DNA of 41,857 nucleotides, taken from positions 1 through 41,857 of the forward strand of contig JAHZAV010000022.1 in the NCBI GenBank assembly GCA_019423745.1, given 5' to 3'. The notes below the pieces were generated by a model. That model was not told the origin of the DNA. It made no database searches and worked only from the letters and a program-made list of their open reading frames with translations. Position numbers and translations under genes: made by a program. Position 1 is the first letter of the stretch; every line of letters begins with the position of its first letter. Origin of the DNA: Lachnospiraceae bacterium. GTDB lineage: Bacteria > Bacillota > Clostridia > Lachnospirales > Lachnospiraceae. Positions 1 to 7,794 of this stretch are shown here, in pieces.

Positions 1-1
1 T

Positions 2-148
2 ATTGTTGATAAAGTTATGGAAGAAAAGTTAAATACATTGAAGATTGCAGTTACAAAGCTTAAGAAGGAAAATATAAAATTAACATTGCAAAATGAAGAA
101 CTTTTAAAAGAAATTGAAAGACTAAAATTGCAACTGGAAAATAAATAA
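2..148 (+). CDS. C-terminal end of a coiled-coil protein (5' end outside window)
   Basis: An open frame runs in from the left edge and stops with TAA at 146-148, giving 48 residues. They are almost wholly Lys/Glu/Leu heptads (e.g. LKKENIKLTLQNEELLKEIE), so this is the end of a coiled coil. There is no catalytic motif in the visible part. A tail of this kind is seen in DUF6262/TnpC-like accessory proteins of Tn554-type elements, and also in IS3 OrfA-type proteins. The link to mobility is inference from the neighbouring repeat and cargo genes, not from a recognised domain. A terminator-like hairpin follows directly. Confidence 0.55.
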   Translation: MVDKVMEEKLNTLKIAVTKLKKENIKLTLQNEELLKEIERLKLQLENK

Positions 149-160
149 ACATATAAAAAA

Positions 161-253
161 GAAAATTATGGATAATACGGTAGCTTGATTAGAGACCCAA
201 GATTACCGTATTTCTTTGTTGGATAGAAAAAGAACCAAGGTTCATGCCAGAGG
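161..253 (+). repeat. Left copy of ~93-bp imperfect direct repeat flanking the Septu genes
   Basis: Begins GAAAATTATGGATAATACGG and ends CATGCCAGAGG. Aligned by hand with 2822-2915 it matches at about 76 of 93 positions with one single-base gap. Similarity resumes at GTTACA just after the end if a 6-bp gap is allowed. The copy lies immediately after the stop of the upstream coiled-coil gene, and the other copy lies 72 bp after the stop of ptuB, so each closes a gene block. Confidence 0.75.
172..221 (+). terminator. Hairpin in the left repeat, probable terminator
   Basis: Arms AATACGGTA (174-182) and TACCGTATT (204-212) pair perfectly over 9 bp around a 21-nt loop, and are followed by the T-rich TTCTTTGTT. 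It would end transcription of the upstream coiled-coil gene before the Septu promoter. Confidence 0.55.
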
Positions 254-264
254 TTACAGGTTTT

Positions 265-294
265 TTGTAGAATCTACGATGATTGTGATATAAT
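265..294 (+). promoter_or_regulatory. Promoter of the Septu operon
   Basis: TTGTAG (265-270), an 18-bp spacer and TATAAT (289-294), with the extended -10 TG at 286-287. A short inverted repeat GTAGA/TCTAC (267-277) overlaps the -35 and could be an operator, though it is short. Confidence 0.6.
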
Positions 295-342
295 ATGCAT
301 ATATAATAATATGTTTTGATGGTATTATGGAGTATGGAAATT

Positions 343-1914
343 ATGCAATTTAAAGTAGTGGATTCTGTATGGTCAGGGGAAATAAATACGATATATCTTG
401 TTAACAATAATTGGGACGATTGGTTCACCTATGAAACGGTTTTTGACGTAGTTTATTTTGATTCAGATGGAAATCGTAAAAGTATTGGTGCTGTGAAGAT
501 TGGCCAAAAGAATCAGAAGGGAAGACGACCGGTATTGCCAGCTAAATTTGGAAAAATTGGAGACGAGTTTTTTTCATTAGGAACAAGTGAATCATATTAT
601 GAAGAATTAAAGAATCAACCGTTTCGCGAGGAATATTTAAAGAACTTGAACGATATTGCTTTCAATCTAGAATTATTTTCTAAAGTTATAAAATATGATG
701 TAACATCAGTTTCTTTGATGAGAGATATAACGAGCAGTACAGTTAAAGGTCAATTTCATCGTATGGCACATGGAGGCGCTAAACTAACGGACTATAATTT
801 TAAATATATATTGCCGGAAAAAGATTTTATTGATGACAAAAATCTTGAAATGAAGTTTGATGTTGAAATTGAAACGATGCCACCTACTAATATACACGTA
901 GTGATTGGGAAAAATGGCGTAGGTAAAACAACAATATTAAAAAGGATGTTATATGCTCTTGAAATCGATGAAGAGAAGATGGAATATGGAAAAGTTGAAG
1001 GGTGGTCATGTGACTTTTCTAATATTGTTTTTGTTTCATTTAGTGCATTTGATAAAGCGGTTGACTTTTCAGAGTATTCGGGTAAATTGCCTATACCCTA
1101 TACATTTGTGGGATTAGTAGGAAAGGATTCTATCAAAGGAGGTAAGCGATTAGCAGAGGATTTTTTTGATAGTTTATATAAAATAATTAAAGGAAGTAAA
1201 AATAAACTGTGGAAAGATACAGTCGATATATTAGAGTCGGATAATACTTTCACAGAACTACATATAAAAGACTGGTCAGAAGTTGATACAAGTAAGAGTA
1301 TTCTAAATGAAATAAAAAATGATAATCCGAAAAATGAGGGCGAAACTGTGCCTCAATATAGGGTGAGAATAGAACGAGAATGCTATAGAAATGAAATTAT
1401 ACCTAAATTTATGAGGCTGAGTTCAGGACATAAGGTAATCTTGCTTACTATTGCAAAATTAGTGGAACTAGTTGAAGAAAAAACACTAGTTTTGTTGGAT
1501 GAACCAGAAGAACATTTGCATCCTCCTCTTGTATCAGCATTTATTCGAGCTTTATCAAATCTTTTAATATATAGAAACGGGGTAGGAATTATTTCAACGC
1601 ATTCGCCGGTGATTGTTCAAGAAGTTCCTAAAAAGTGTGTATGGATTTTAAGAAGATCAGGAAAATATTTGAAGATTGAGCGCCCTAAAATTGAAACCTT
1701 TGGAGAAAATCTTGGTGAATTAACAAGCGAAATATTTGGTTATGAGGTTACAAATTCGGGATTTCATAAAATGCTACAAACAGTGGCAGAGAAGAAGAAA
1801 ACATATAAAGGAGCAGTAAGATTTTTTCATGGTGAGTTAGGAATTGAAGCGAGAGCAATTTTGAAATCTTATATGTATGAAAAAGAGCATACAAAGGAAG
1901 AAGAGGATGATTAA
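343..1914 (+). CDS. ptuA: Septu anti-phage system ATPase PtuA
   Basis: A 523-residue AAA15/SMC-like ATPase. Visible motifs are Walker A GKNGVGKT (about residues 189-196), an ABC-type signature LSSGH, Walker B LVLLDEPEEHLHPP and the H-switch STHSP. An N-terminal region of about 180 residues precedes the P-loop, as in PtuA. In Septu the ATPase forms a complex with the HNH nuclease PtuB and controls its activity during phage infection. I place the start at ATG 343 because GGAG at 329-332 is well spaced from it; ATG 319 and TTG 316 are open upstream alternatives without a ribosome site. The gene overlaps ptuB by 8 bp, implying coupled translation. The Septu assignment rests on the ATPase-HNH pairing and motif layout; an OLD-like or other AAA/HNH pair is the main alternative. 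Confidence 0.82.
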   Translation: MQFKVVDSVWSGEINTIYLVNNNWDDWFTYETVFDVVYFDSDGNRKSIGAVKIGQKNQKGRRPVLPAKFGKIGDEFFSLGTSESYYEELKNQPFREEYLKNLNDIAFNLELFSKVIKYDVTSVSLMRDITSSTVKGQFHRMAHGGAKLTDYNFKYILPEKDFIDDKNLEMKFDVEIETMPPTNIHVVIGKNGVGKTTILKRMLYALEIDEEKMEYGKVEGWSCDFSNIVFVSFSAFDKAVDFSEYSGKLPIPYTFVGLVGKDSIKGGKRLAEDFFDSLYKIIKGSKNKLWKDTVDILESDNTFTELHIKDWSEVDTSKSILNEIKNDNPKNEGETVPQYRVRIERECYRNEIIPKFMRLSSGHKVILLTIAKLVELVEEKTLVLLDEPEEHLHPPLVSAFIRALSNLLIYRNGVGIISTHSPVIVQEVPKKCVWILRRSGKYLKIERPKIETFGENLGELTSEIFGYEVTNSGFHKMLQTVAEKKKTYKGAVRFFHGELGIEARAILKSYMYEKEHTKEEEDD

Positions 1915-2749
1915 GTTAAAAAAACCAATATATAACCAAGAGAATATAATAGATGACTGCATAAGCAATATGCGTGATACAAAGAATTCTACTAAATCTA
2001 GAGTAGTATCAAGCAAGAATGAAATTGTTAGTAAAAGCAAGGAATATGATGAACTTGCTCAAAAAGGACAATTAGGAAGATTAAAGGAACATGAAAATAT
2101 TAAAGGCGGAGCAACAAAAAGGGATATGCAAAAATTGTATGATCAAAAATTTGCCCGTAAAGAACAAGGTGGACGAAAATATTATGATGCAATTAAACTT
2201 CTTGCGCCGTATGGTCGCTGTCCATTATGCGGTCAAAGAGAGGTGAAAACATTAGATCATTATTTGCCTAAGTCAAAGTTTCCACTATATGCAGTTACAC
2301 CCTATAATCTTATACCAGCTTGTTCAGATTGTAATAAAGATAAGTTTAATGATATTTCTATTTGTCGAGAAAAGGAAACAATACATCCATATTATGATGA
2401 TTTTACAGATGAAGTATGGATAAAAGCAAAAATGATTGAAGAAGATCCGATTACTTTTGAATTTTATGTTAAAAAACCTAAGAACTGGGACGATTTAAAA
2501 TATAAAAGAGCCTGCTATCATTTTGAAAAGTTTGGTTTGAATAAACTTTACAAGCCTTATGCATGTGAAATGTTTACAGGATGTTTACCAAGACTGCGTA
2601 GATTGTTGAAAAAATCAGGAAGAATTGCTGTTGAAGAACATATAAAAGAATGTATTGATGAAGCAAGAGAAGTTAGATTAAATACATGGCAAGCAGCGGT
2701 GTATGAGTCAATACTAGAATGTGAATGGTTTTGGAATGAATATTTATAA
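1907..2749 (+). CDS. ptuB: Septu anti-phage system HNH endonuclease PtuB
   Basis: A 280-residue protein with a zinc-ribbed HNH nuclease centre: CPLC near residues 101-104, then DHYLPKS, an Asn in PYNLIPACSDCNKDK and the second cysteine pair. It would be the DNA-cutting effector of the PtuA-PtuB complex. The start at ATG 1907 overlaps the ptuA stop (ATGATTAA) and has an AAGAAGAGG ribosome site directly upstream; an open frame continues to 1877 but ignores this signal. The N-terminal ~90 residues are Lys-rich and the C-terminal half is basic, consistent with DNA binding. No further gene follows before the right repeat, so the operon has two genes. Confidence 0.82.
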   Translation: MIKLKKPIYNQENIIDDCISNMRDTKNSTKSRVVSSKNEIVSKSKEYDELAQKGQLGRLKEHENIKGGATKRDMQKLYDQKFARKEQGGRKYYDAIKLLAPYGRCPLCGQREVKTLDHYLPKSKFPLYAVTPYNLIPACSDCNKDKFNDISICREKETIHPYYDDFTDEVWIKAKMIEEDPITFEFYVKKPKNWDDLKYKRACYHFEKFGLNKLYKPYACEMFTGCLPRLRRLLKKSGRIAVEEHIKECIDEAREVRLNTWQAAVYESILECEWFWNEYL

Positions 2750-2821
2750 AATCTAATAAAGAACTTTTAGGGAAGATTAAAAGCGCATACCAAAAATAAA
2801 TATGCACATAAAAATAAAATA

Positions 2822-2915
2822 GAAAATTATGGACAATACGGTAACTTGATTGGAAAATTAAGGCTGCCGTATTTTTTTATTCAATAGAAAAAGTAACTAA
2901 GGTGCATGCCGGAGG
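2822..2915 (+). repeat. Right copy of ~93-bp imperfect direct repeat flanking the Septu genes
   Basis: Begins GAAAATTATGGACAATACGG and ends CATGCCGGAGG; partner of 161-253. The most diverged stretch is the hairpin loop, while the stem and the outer blocks are well kept. This suggests that the stem and ends are what matters. Confidence 0.75.
2835..2880 (+). terminator. Terminator of the Septu operon within the right repeat
   Basis: AATACGG (2835-2841) pairs with CCGTATT (2867-2873) around a 25-nt loop and is followed by TTTTTTATT. The T-run is better than in the left copy. Confidence 0.6.
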
Positions 2916-3067
2916 CTGTGGTTACACCCAGTATCCATGCGGTTTCCAGAGATGGGGCTAAATTTATGGTGGTGCTTATTGGTCTTGTCATTATTTTTAA
3001 ATCTCAGCTTACCAGCTTGGTGGAGACAATATTTCAAAAAATTACAAGCGAAAGTGCCGGTATCTGA
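2906..3067 (+). pseudogene. Truncated Flp1-type pilin, 3' part fused to cassette end
   Basis: Frame 2 reads, up to TGA 3065-3067, a hydrophobic pilin helix and tail: VVLIGLVIIFKSQLTSLVE and then TIFQKITSESAGI. This is the C-terminal half of a Flp1-like type IVb pilin as found in Lachnospiraceae tad loci. The expected part before it (basic leader, Gly cleavage site and Glu at +5) is absent. Instead the frame opens at ATG 2906 inside the right repeat with unrelated residues MPEAVVTPSIHAVSRDGAKF. I infer that the junction lies near 2960 and that the insertion removed the functional start. The fragment overlaps the beginning of the next gene in another frame. The family call for so short a piece is moderately certain. 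Confidence 0.6.
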
Positions 3068-4457
3068 AAACGCTGGAAAGCTCTGTGGAGAAATGACAGC
3101 ATTTCTAGCACTGATTTTTATTTTGTTGATTTCTTTTGCCGGGTGTCTGATGGAAAGTGCATCTATACAAGGCGCAAAAAATTATAGAAGAGCGGATATG
3201 AATCGGGCAGTAGAATCTGTTTTTGCGGAATACCAGAAAGAAATGCTGGAAGAATTTGATTTGTTTGTCCTGGAAGGGAGCTATGAAAGCGGCAATTACT
3301 CTTTAAATAGAATACAGGACCGGCTGGGCTATTACGGGGCGGCAAATATGGAACATAATGTAAAAAGGATGGAAATTCTGACGGATCGTGGAGGGGAGCC
3401 GTTTCTTGAGCAGATCAATCAGTGGGCAATGCATAAATATGGCTTGGACAGGTTGGGGAGTTTTCTAAGTGAAGCACAAAGCTGGAAAAATCAAAATGAA
3501 GAAGCACAGAAATTGCAGCAAGAAGTGGAGGGACAGAGTAGACTTTTAGAAGATTTATTGAAACAAAATGAAAAGCAGCTGCCTACAGAGGATAACCCAT
3601 TAAATACTGTTTTTAAACTAAACAATGCGCCGCTTTTGAATCTTGTTATGCCCAAGGAGAAGGCGGTGTCGGCGAAAAGTTTTGATTTGTCTTCGCTGGT
3701 GTTCCATAGAGATAGAGAAGAGGGATATGGCACTTTTCAAGATGTTTCAAATAAAAACGAAGCTAGTTCGCTGGGATTGGGAGGTTATCTTCTGGATCAT
3801 TTTGAATCTGCAGTTCCAGAAGAGAAGAAGAGCAGAAATAGTTCATCAAGAGTACTGGAATATGAGTTGGAGTATATCCTTGGAGGGAAAGAAAGTGACA
3901 GAGAAAATTTGGAAAGTGTTGTTCGGAAAATTCTTTTGATTCGTATGGTTCCTAATTATATTTATTTGCAAAGTGACGATGTAAAGAAGGCAGAGGCAAG
4001 AACTGCGGCACTTACAATGTGTACTTTGCTGGCTGTTCCGGCTATTACAGAAGCAGTAACGCAGGCCCTTATTTTTGCATGGGCTTTTGGAGAGAGCGTA
4101 ATGGATATAAGATGCTTGTTGGATGGGAAAAAAGTATCTTTAATGAAAGACCAGAAAAATTGGCAACTTCAGCTTTCGTCTCTATCTGGCTTGGGACAAA
4201 ATGGGGAGTGGAATAGCGGCCAGAATGTAGAGAACGGATTGTCTTATAACGATTATCTAAAAATTCTATTATTTTTACAAAATACCCAAGAGACCGCACA
4301 ACGCAGCTTAAATCTAATAGAACAAAAAATGAGGATCGAATTGGGATTAAAGTGGTTTCATGCAGATTATTGTATTACGAAACTGGAATTTGAATCTGTT
4401 TGTAAACTTCGAAGAGGTATTTCTTATAGCTTTTCTACTTATTTTGGATATAACTGA
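3054..4457 (+). CDS. DUF5702 family protein of the Tad pilus locus
   Basis: About 467 residues with one N-terminal membrane segment (GEMTAFLALIFILLISFAG) followed by ESASIQGAKNYRRADMNRAVESVF, the hallmark start of the DUF5702 family. These proteins sit in Lachnospiraceae tad loci in the place of TadG-like minor pilins. A second hydrophobic stretch lies near residues 320-345, and the tail LSYNDYLKILLFL to YSFSTYFGYN is also typical. The open frame begins at 2937, but that part overlaps the pilin remnant out of frame, so I choose GTG 3054, which leaves a 14-bp overlap with the pilin stop; ATG 3093 is another candidate and no start has a strong ribosome site. It probably acts as an envelope-anchored pilus component; its exact role is unknown. 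Confidence 0.7.
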   Translation: MPVSENAGKLCGEMTAFLALIFILLISFAGCLMESASIQGAKNYRRADMNRAVESVFAEYQKEMLEEFDLFVLEGSYESGNYSLNRIQDRLGYYGAANMEHNVKRMEILTDRGGEPFLEQINQWAMHKYGLDRLGSFLSEAQSWKNQNEEAQKLQQEVEGQSRLLEDLLKQNEKQLPTEDNPLNTVFKLNNAPLLNLVMPKEKAVSAKSFDLSSLVFHRDREEGYGTFQDVSNKNEASSLGLGGYLLDHFESAVPEEKKSRNSSSRVLEYELEYILGGKESDRENLESVVRKILLIRMVPNYIYLQSDDVKKAEARTAALTMCTLLAVPAITEAVTQALIFAWAFGESVMDIRCLLDGKKVSLMKDQKNWQLQLSSLSGLGQNGEWNSGQNVENGLSYNDYLKILLFLQNTQETAQRSLNLIEQKMRIELGLKWFHADYCITKLEFESVCKLRRGISYSFSTYFGYN

Positions 4458-4527
4458 AACCAGAGGCCGGAAACATGGAAAGACGTCCTTTTGAACAAAT
4501 TATTTTACGATAGGAAGGGGGAAAAGA

Positions 4528-5349
4528 ATGACTTTCACGGAAAAATATATGTTCTCTAATCAGATTATCTCACATCGTCATAATTGTCATTTAAGCAAAA
4601 GGGCGTCTTTCTGTGTTTCCGGCAGTATAACAATAGAAGCAGCTTTAGCAGTACCGATGTTTTTTCTGGCGGTGATTGCACTTTGCTATATGCTGGAAGT
4701 AATGTCGATTAGAACCAGTATACGAAGCGGAATGCAGTCGGCGGCAAAAGAGACGGCACAGGAAGCGTATTTGAAACCAGTACTTATTCCAGGAGAAATA
4801 GAAAAAGGCATTATTCAATCCGTTGGAGAAGAACGGTTGAATAAAAGCATGGTAGAAGGGGGAAGCCAGGGTCTACATTGTGAGAAATCATATATATCTC
4901 CGTTCACCGGAATTATGGAAATCCGAATAAATTATCAGGTAATTCTTCCTGTAAGAATTTTCGGAAGAATTACAGTTCCTATGGAAGAAAGCGTCAAAGT
5001 AAAAGGCTGGACTGGTTATGAGACAACAGCATTAGGGTATGGGGAAGAAGACGTTGTCTATATTACGGAAACAGGAATGGTATATCACAAAGATTATCAT
5101 TGTACCTATTTGGAACTAAGTATTAAACCAGTATTAGCAGATGAGGTGGAAAATCTTAGAAATGCAAGCCAGGGAAAATATTATCCTTGTGAAAAGTGTA
5201 TGGCTATGCATCTAGAAGGACAAGTATATATTACAGATTATGGAAATCGCTATCATTCGTCCATAAGTTGCAGCGGACTAAAACGAACAATTTATGCAGT
5301 ACCAATAACAGAAGCAGTTGGGAAGGGAGCTTGTTCAAAATGTGGATGA
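4528..5349 (+). CDS. TadE-like pilus protein with a duplicated cysteine module
   Basis: 273 residues. Residues ~30-60 (SGSITIEAALAVPMFFLAVI) form the TadE/TadG-type prepilin-like segment with the conserved Glu, preceded by a basic stretch. The C-terminal ~95 residues contain two tandem related modules: VYITETGMVYHKDYHC to YYPCEKC and VYITDYGNRYHSSISC to ACSKCG. Each has a YH...C element and a closing CxxC, probably a metal or disulfide site outside the membrane. The ribosome site GGAAGGGGG precedes ATG 4528. The stop overlaps the start of the prepilin peptidase gene, so the two are translationally coupled. It is a likely pseudopilin processed by that peptidase. Confidence 0.8.
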   Translation: MTFTEKYMFSNQIISHRHNCHLSKRASFCVSGSITIEAALAVPMFFLAVIALCYMLEVMSIRTSIRSGMQSAAKETAQEAYLKPVLIPGEIEKGIIQSVGEERLNKSMVEGGSQGLHCEKSYISPFTGIMEIRINYQVILPVRIFGRITVPMEESVKVKGWTGYETTALGYGEEDVVYITETGMVYHKDYHCTYLELSIKPVLADEVENLRNASQGKYYPCEKCMAMHLEGQVYITDYGNRYHSSISCSGLKRTIYAVPITEAVGKGACSKCG

Positions 5350-5801
5350 CAAAAGTACTTCAGATTATTAGTGTAGATAGTTTGATATGTTTGGGATTTC
5401 TTGCTGGAATATCGGTATATGATATATTTTTTAGGAAAATATCAGGATTTGTTCTGGTTATTGGGACTATACTTGCAGTAGGATATAGCATAGGTTTCTC
5501 AGAAAATTCCTGGTATGTTTCTGTGGCCGGGGCGGCCATAGGAGGCGTTTTGCTGGTGATAGCATATGCGACAGACCAGTCGGTGGGATATGGAGATGTG
5601 TGGCTTTTAACGATTCTTGGGATTTATTTGGGAATTTGGACACTTTTGGAAGTGTTGATGGTGGCGTGGATGATTATGGCGATAGCAGCAGGGATATGTC
5701 TTATAAAGAAAAAGTGGTCCAGACATACGGCGCTTCCAATGTCTCCTTTTATAACAGTCGGTTTTATTGTTCTTATGGCAAGTGAATACATTAATAGATA
5801 G
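5340..5801 (+). CDS. A24-family prepilin peptidase (TadV/CpaA-like)
   Basis: 153 residues, nearly all hydrophobic with about five membrane helices. The two catalytic aspartates of aspartic prepilin peptidases are visible: D in VYDIFFRKISG near residue 27 and D in the GYGD motif near residue 84. The size is that of the short TadV/CpaA form, which lacks the methyltransferase domain. ATG 5340 is chosen because GGGAG lies 10 nt upstream and the start overlaps the tadE-like stop; the open frame continues upstream to 5196 only as an overlap. It cleaves leader peptides from the pilin and TadE-like proteins at the membrane. Confidence 0.88.
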   Translation: MWMTKVLQIISVDSLICLGFLAGISVYDIFFRKISGFVLVIGTILAVGYSIGFSENSWYVSVAGAAIGGVLLVIAYATDQSVGYGDVWLLTILGIYLGIWTLLEVLMVAWMIMAIAAGICLIKKKWSRHTALPMSPFITVGFIVLMASEYINR

Positions 5802-5817
5802 TATAAAAATAGATAGG

Positions 5818-6249
5818 GTGGCAGAGAAGGCGGGAAAAGGTTTGGAAAAGATATTAAAGAAAGGATATCAAGGCAGCCTGACGGTAGAAGCGGCATATTT
5901 AATGCCTATTTTAGGAATGGTATTAGCAGCTGGCATAATAATATTATTTTATTTTCATGACAAGAATATTATTTCTTCGTGTGCTTATGAAACAGCAGTG
6001 GTTGGAAGTACAAAGGCAAGAGAAAAGGAAGGGGTTGACTCGGATATTCTGGTTCAGGCGTTTCGGGAAAGGATCCATGGAAAGTGTATTTTGTTTCCTG
6101 ATGCAGATGTAGAAGTGCAAGTTGGAGAAAAACAGATTGTGGTTTTTGCTTATTCGCAAAGAAAAGGTATGTCAGTATCAGTAAAACATACGATGAAAGT
6201 GACTGATCCAGAAAAATATATACGCGATTTGCGAAAAATAGCAGTGTGA
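5818..6249 (+). CDS. Second TadE-like pseudopilin
   Basis: About 143 residues. A basic leader (LEKILKKGYQGS) precedes LTVEAAYLMPILGMVLAAG, the TadE membrane segment with its conserved Glu, so it is a probable substrate of the adjacent prepilin peptidase. The remaining ~90 residues are a small extracytoplasmic domain. The start is uncertain: TTG 5767, GTG 5782, GTG 5818 and TTG 5842 are all in frame and none has a clear ribosome site. The earlier starts would overlap the peptidase gene. Confidence 0.7.
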   Translation: MAEKAGKGLEKILKKGYQGSLTVEAAYLMPILGMVLAAGIIILFYFHDKNIISSCAYETAVVGSTKAREKEGVDSDILVQAFRERIHGKCILFPDADVEVQVGEKQIVVFAYSQRKGMSVSVKHTMKVTDPEKYIRDLRKIAV

Positions 6250-6259
6250 GGGATAGACT

Positions 6260-7039
6260 ATGTTAGAATTAAATTATGGAATAGAAAAGGTGGAATATAG
6301 AAGAGGGCTGGAACTGTCAGTAGTGATTTTTGAAAAACAAGAGACCTATGTAGAGGATTATCAAATGCATATGTTGACAGAAAATCACCTAAATGGATTT
6401 TTGGAGTTAAAAGGACGAGGGCAAGATGGTGTTAGTTTGTATGAGTATAATATTAGTGGAAAAAGAAGTATGAAGTCAATGTTTGAAGAACAAAAGATTG
6501 ACAAAGAAGAAATGAAAAGATTTACAAAGAAAGTTATATGCCTGCTAAATGAGGCGGCAAGATATCTTTTGGATGCAGATAGGATTGTACTTGATCCGGA
6601 ATTCATTTTTTATGAAAATGGAGAATATACCTTTTGTTATTATCCGGCAGGAGGCTGGGATATCTGGAAGGCTTTTCACAAAATAACGGAAGATTTTGTA
6701 CAGTGGACAGATTATCAGGATGATGACAGTGTAAAATGCGCATTTTTTCTTCATAAAGAGACTATGCGTGAAAACTATAATTTAAAAAAGATATTAAAGG
6801 ATTTGGAAAAAGAGGAAGAAGAAAAAAATGCAGCAATGCTTGAACATATAGATCCAGAGACAGAAAAATTTGTTTATGACACAAAAGAGCATGATTGGAT
6901 CAGTAGCCAGGAAAAGGGAAGTAACATACTTCGAGAGACTGACAATATGTGGGATCCCGTAAAAAATTTTCTGAAACGGCATAAAAAACCGGGATGGAAA
7001 ACTTGGGATGGGATTTATATTAATGAAGAAGAATTATAA
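6260..7039 (+). CDS. DUF6382 protein of the Tad locus, without FHA domain
   Basis: 259 soluble residues. The pattern YEYNISGKRSMKSMF, then LLNEAARYLLDADRIVLDPEF and FCYYPAGG, matches the DUF6382 domain that commonly ends Lachnospiraceae tad loci. There it is usually the N-terminal part of a longer protein carrying a C-terminal FHA (phosphothreonine-binding) domain. Here the protein stops after a charged linker and no FHA motif follows in any frame before 7112, so it is a short form or an old truncation. It is probably a cytoplasmic accessory or regulatory factor for the pilus machine. It starts 10 bp after the TadE-like gene, as the last gene of the operon. Confidence 0.7.
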   Translation: MLELNYGIEKVEYRRGLELSVVIFEKQETYVEDYQMHMLTENHLNGFLELKGRGQDGVSLYEYNISGKRSMKSMFEEQKIDKEEMKRFTKKVICLLNEAARYLLDADRIVLDPEFIFYENGEYTFCYYPAGGWDIWKAFHKITEDFVQWTDYQDDDSVKCAFFLHKETMRENYNLKKILKDLEKEEEEKNAAMLEHIDPETEKFVYDTKEHDWISSQEKGSNILRETDNMWDPVKNFLKRHKKPGWKTWDGIYINEEEL

Positions 7040-7111
7040 CAAAATGTGGTATTTTGAAGGAAATGCTTCAATGTGTTGCATAGATAATAAAAATACACAC
7101 TCCGTTTCGAA

Positions 7112-7123
7112 TTATGCTATAAT
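7112..7123 (+). promoter_or_regulatory. Extended -10 promoter before the rhomboid gene
   Basis: TATGCTATAAT gives an extended -10 (TGnTATAAT, -10 hexamer at 7118-7123), but no convincing -35 is seen. The transcript would have a leader of about 60 nt. Confidence 0.45.
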
Positions 7124-7188
7124 AATACTATACATTTTAAGTAGATTCAAAAATTATATTTGAACGAATATTGTCGAAGGAGAGAAAA

Positions 7189-7794
7189 ATGTACCAAAAA
7201 AAGGCAGTAGTAACGATAGGGTTGATGGCAGCAAATGTGGTCATATTTTTCTTTCTGGTTTTCCAAGGAAGAACAGAAGATCCGGTTTTTATGATAGAGC
7301 ATGGTGCAATGCTTACACCGCTTGTTGGCCAGGGGGAATACTATCGAATTATAACCAGCATTTTTCTGCACTTTGATTTTTCTCATCTTATGAATAATAT
7401 GCTCAGTCTGGGATTGTTGGGCTGGCAACTTGAATTAACGGTTGGTAAAATAAAATATGCTATTATATATATGGGTTCCGGAATTGCTGGCAATCTGCTC
7501 TCCATGGCTATAGATGTCAGAACAGGAGAGTATGCAGTCAGTGCGGGTGCATCAGGAGCTATTTTTGGAATAATCGGAGCACTTCTTTATATTGCTATTA
7601 GAAATCACGGAAGAATTGGCAGAATATCTGGCAGAGGGCTGACATGGATGGTGGTATTTACATTGTATTATGGATTTACCAGCACAGGGGTAGATAACTA
7701 CGCTCACATTGGAGGGCTTATTTGTGGATTCCTTTTGGCAGTATGCTTATATTGGAAGAAGAACTGTGAATATGGTTCCTTTTCCGATCATTGA
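7189..7794 (+). CDS. Rhomboid family intramembrane serine protease
   Basis: 201 residues with six hydrophobic segments. The rhomboid catalytic features are present: HLMNN (residues 66-70, the HxxxN element), the nucleophile Ser122 in GASGAIFG and His173 in NYAHIGGL. It cleaves membrane proteins within or next to their transmembrane helix; the substrate is unknown. ATG 7189 has the ribosome site GGAG 5-9 nt upstream; TTG 7171 is an unsupported earlier start. The 3' end overlaps the convergent histidine-kinase gene by 48 bp, so no terminator fits between them. Confidence 0.9.
   Translation: MYQKKAVVTIGLMAANVVIFFFLVFQGRTEDPVFMIEHGAMLTPLVGQGEYYRIITSIFLHFDFSHLMNNMLSLGLLGWQLELTVGKIKYAIIYMGSGIAGNLLSMAIDVRTGEYAVSAGASGAIFGIIGALLYIAIRNHGRIGRISGRGLTWMVVFTLYYGFTSTGVDNYAHIGGLICGFLLAVCLYWKKNCEYGSFSDH

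Larger units (their letters stand above)
161..2915 (+). mobile_element. Putative defence cassette (Septu) bounded by direct repeats, inserted at the tad pilin gene
   Basis: The span runs from the left to the right copy of a ~93-bp repeat and contains its own promoter plus ptuA and ptuB. Its right side lies against a pilin gene lacking its N-terminus. Base use inside the cassette (visibly AT-rich, many AAA/ATA codons) differs from the pilus genes that follow. No transposase or integrase lies inside. A larger element may continue to the left of the window, carried by the coiled-coil gene. The extents are inferred from the repeats only. Confidence 0.4.

Noticed and set aside
316..342. Upstream starts (TTG 316, ATG 319) for ptuA
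   Set aside because: No ribosome site lies before them, whereas ATG 343 has GGAG at suitable spacing.
2937..3053. Longer start (2937) for the DUF5702 gene
   Set aside because: The added 39 residues lie over the pilin remnant in another frame and read as chance hydrophobic sequence.
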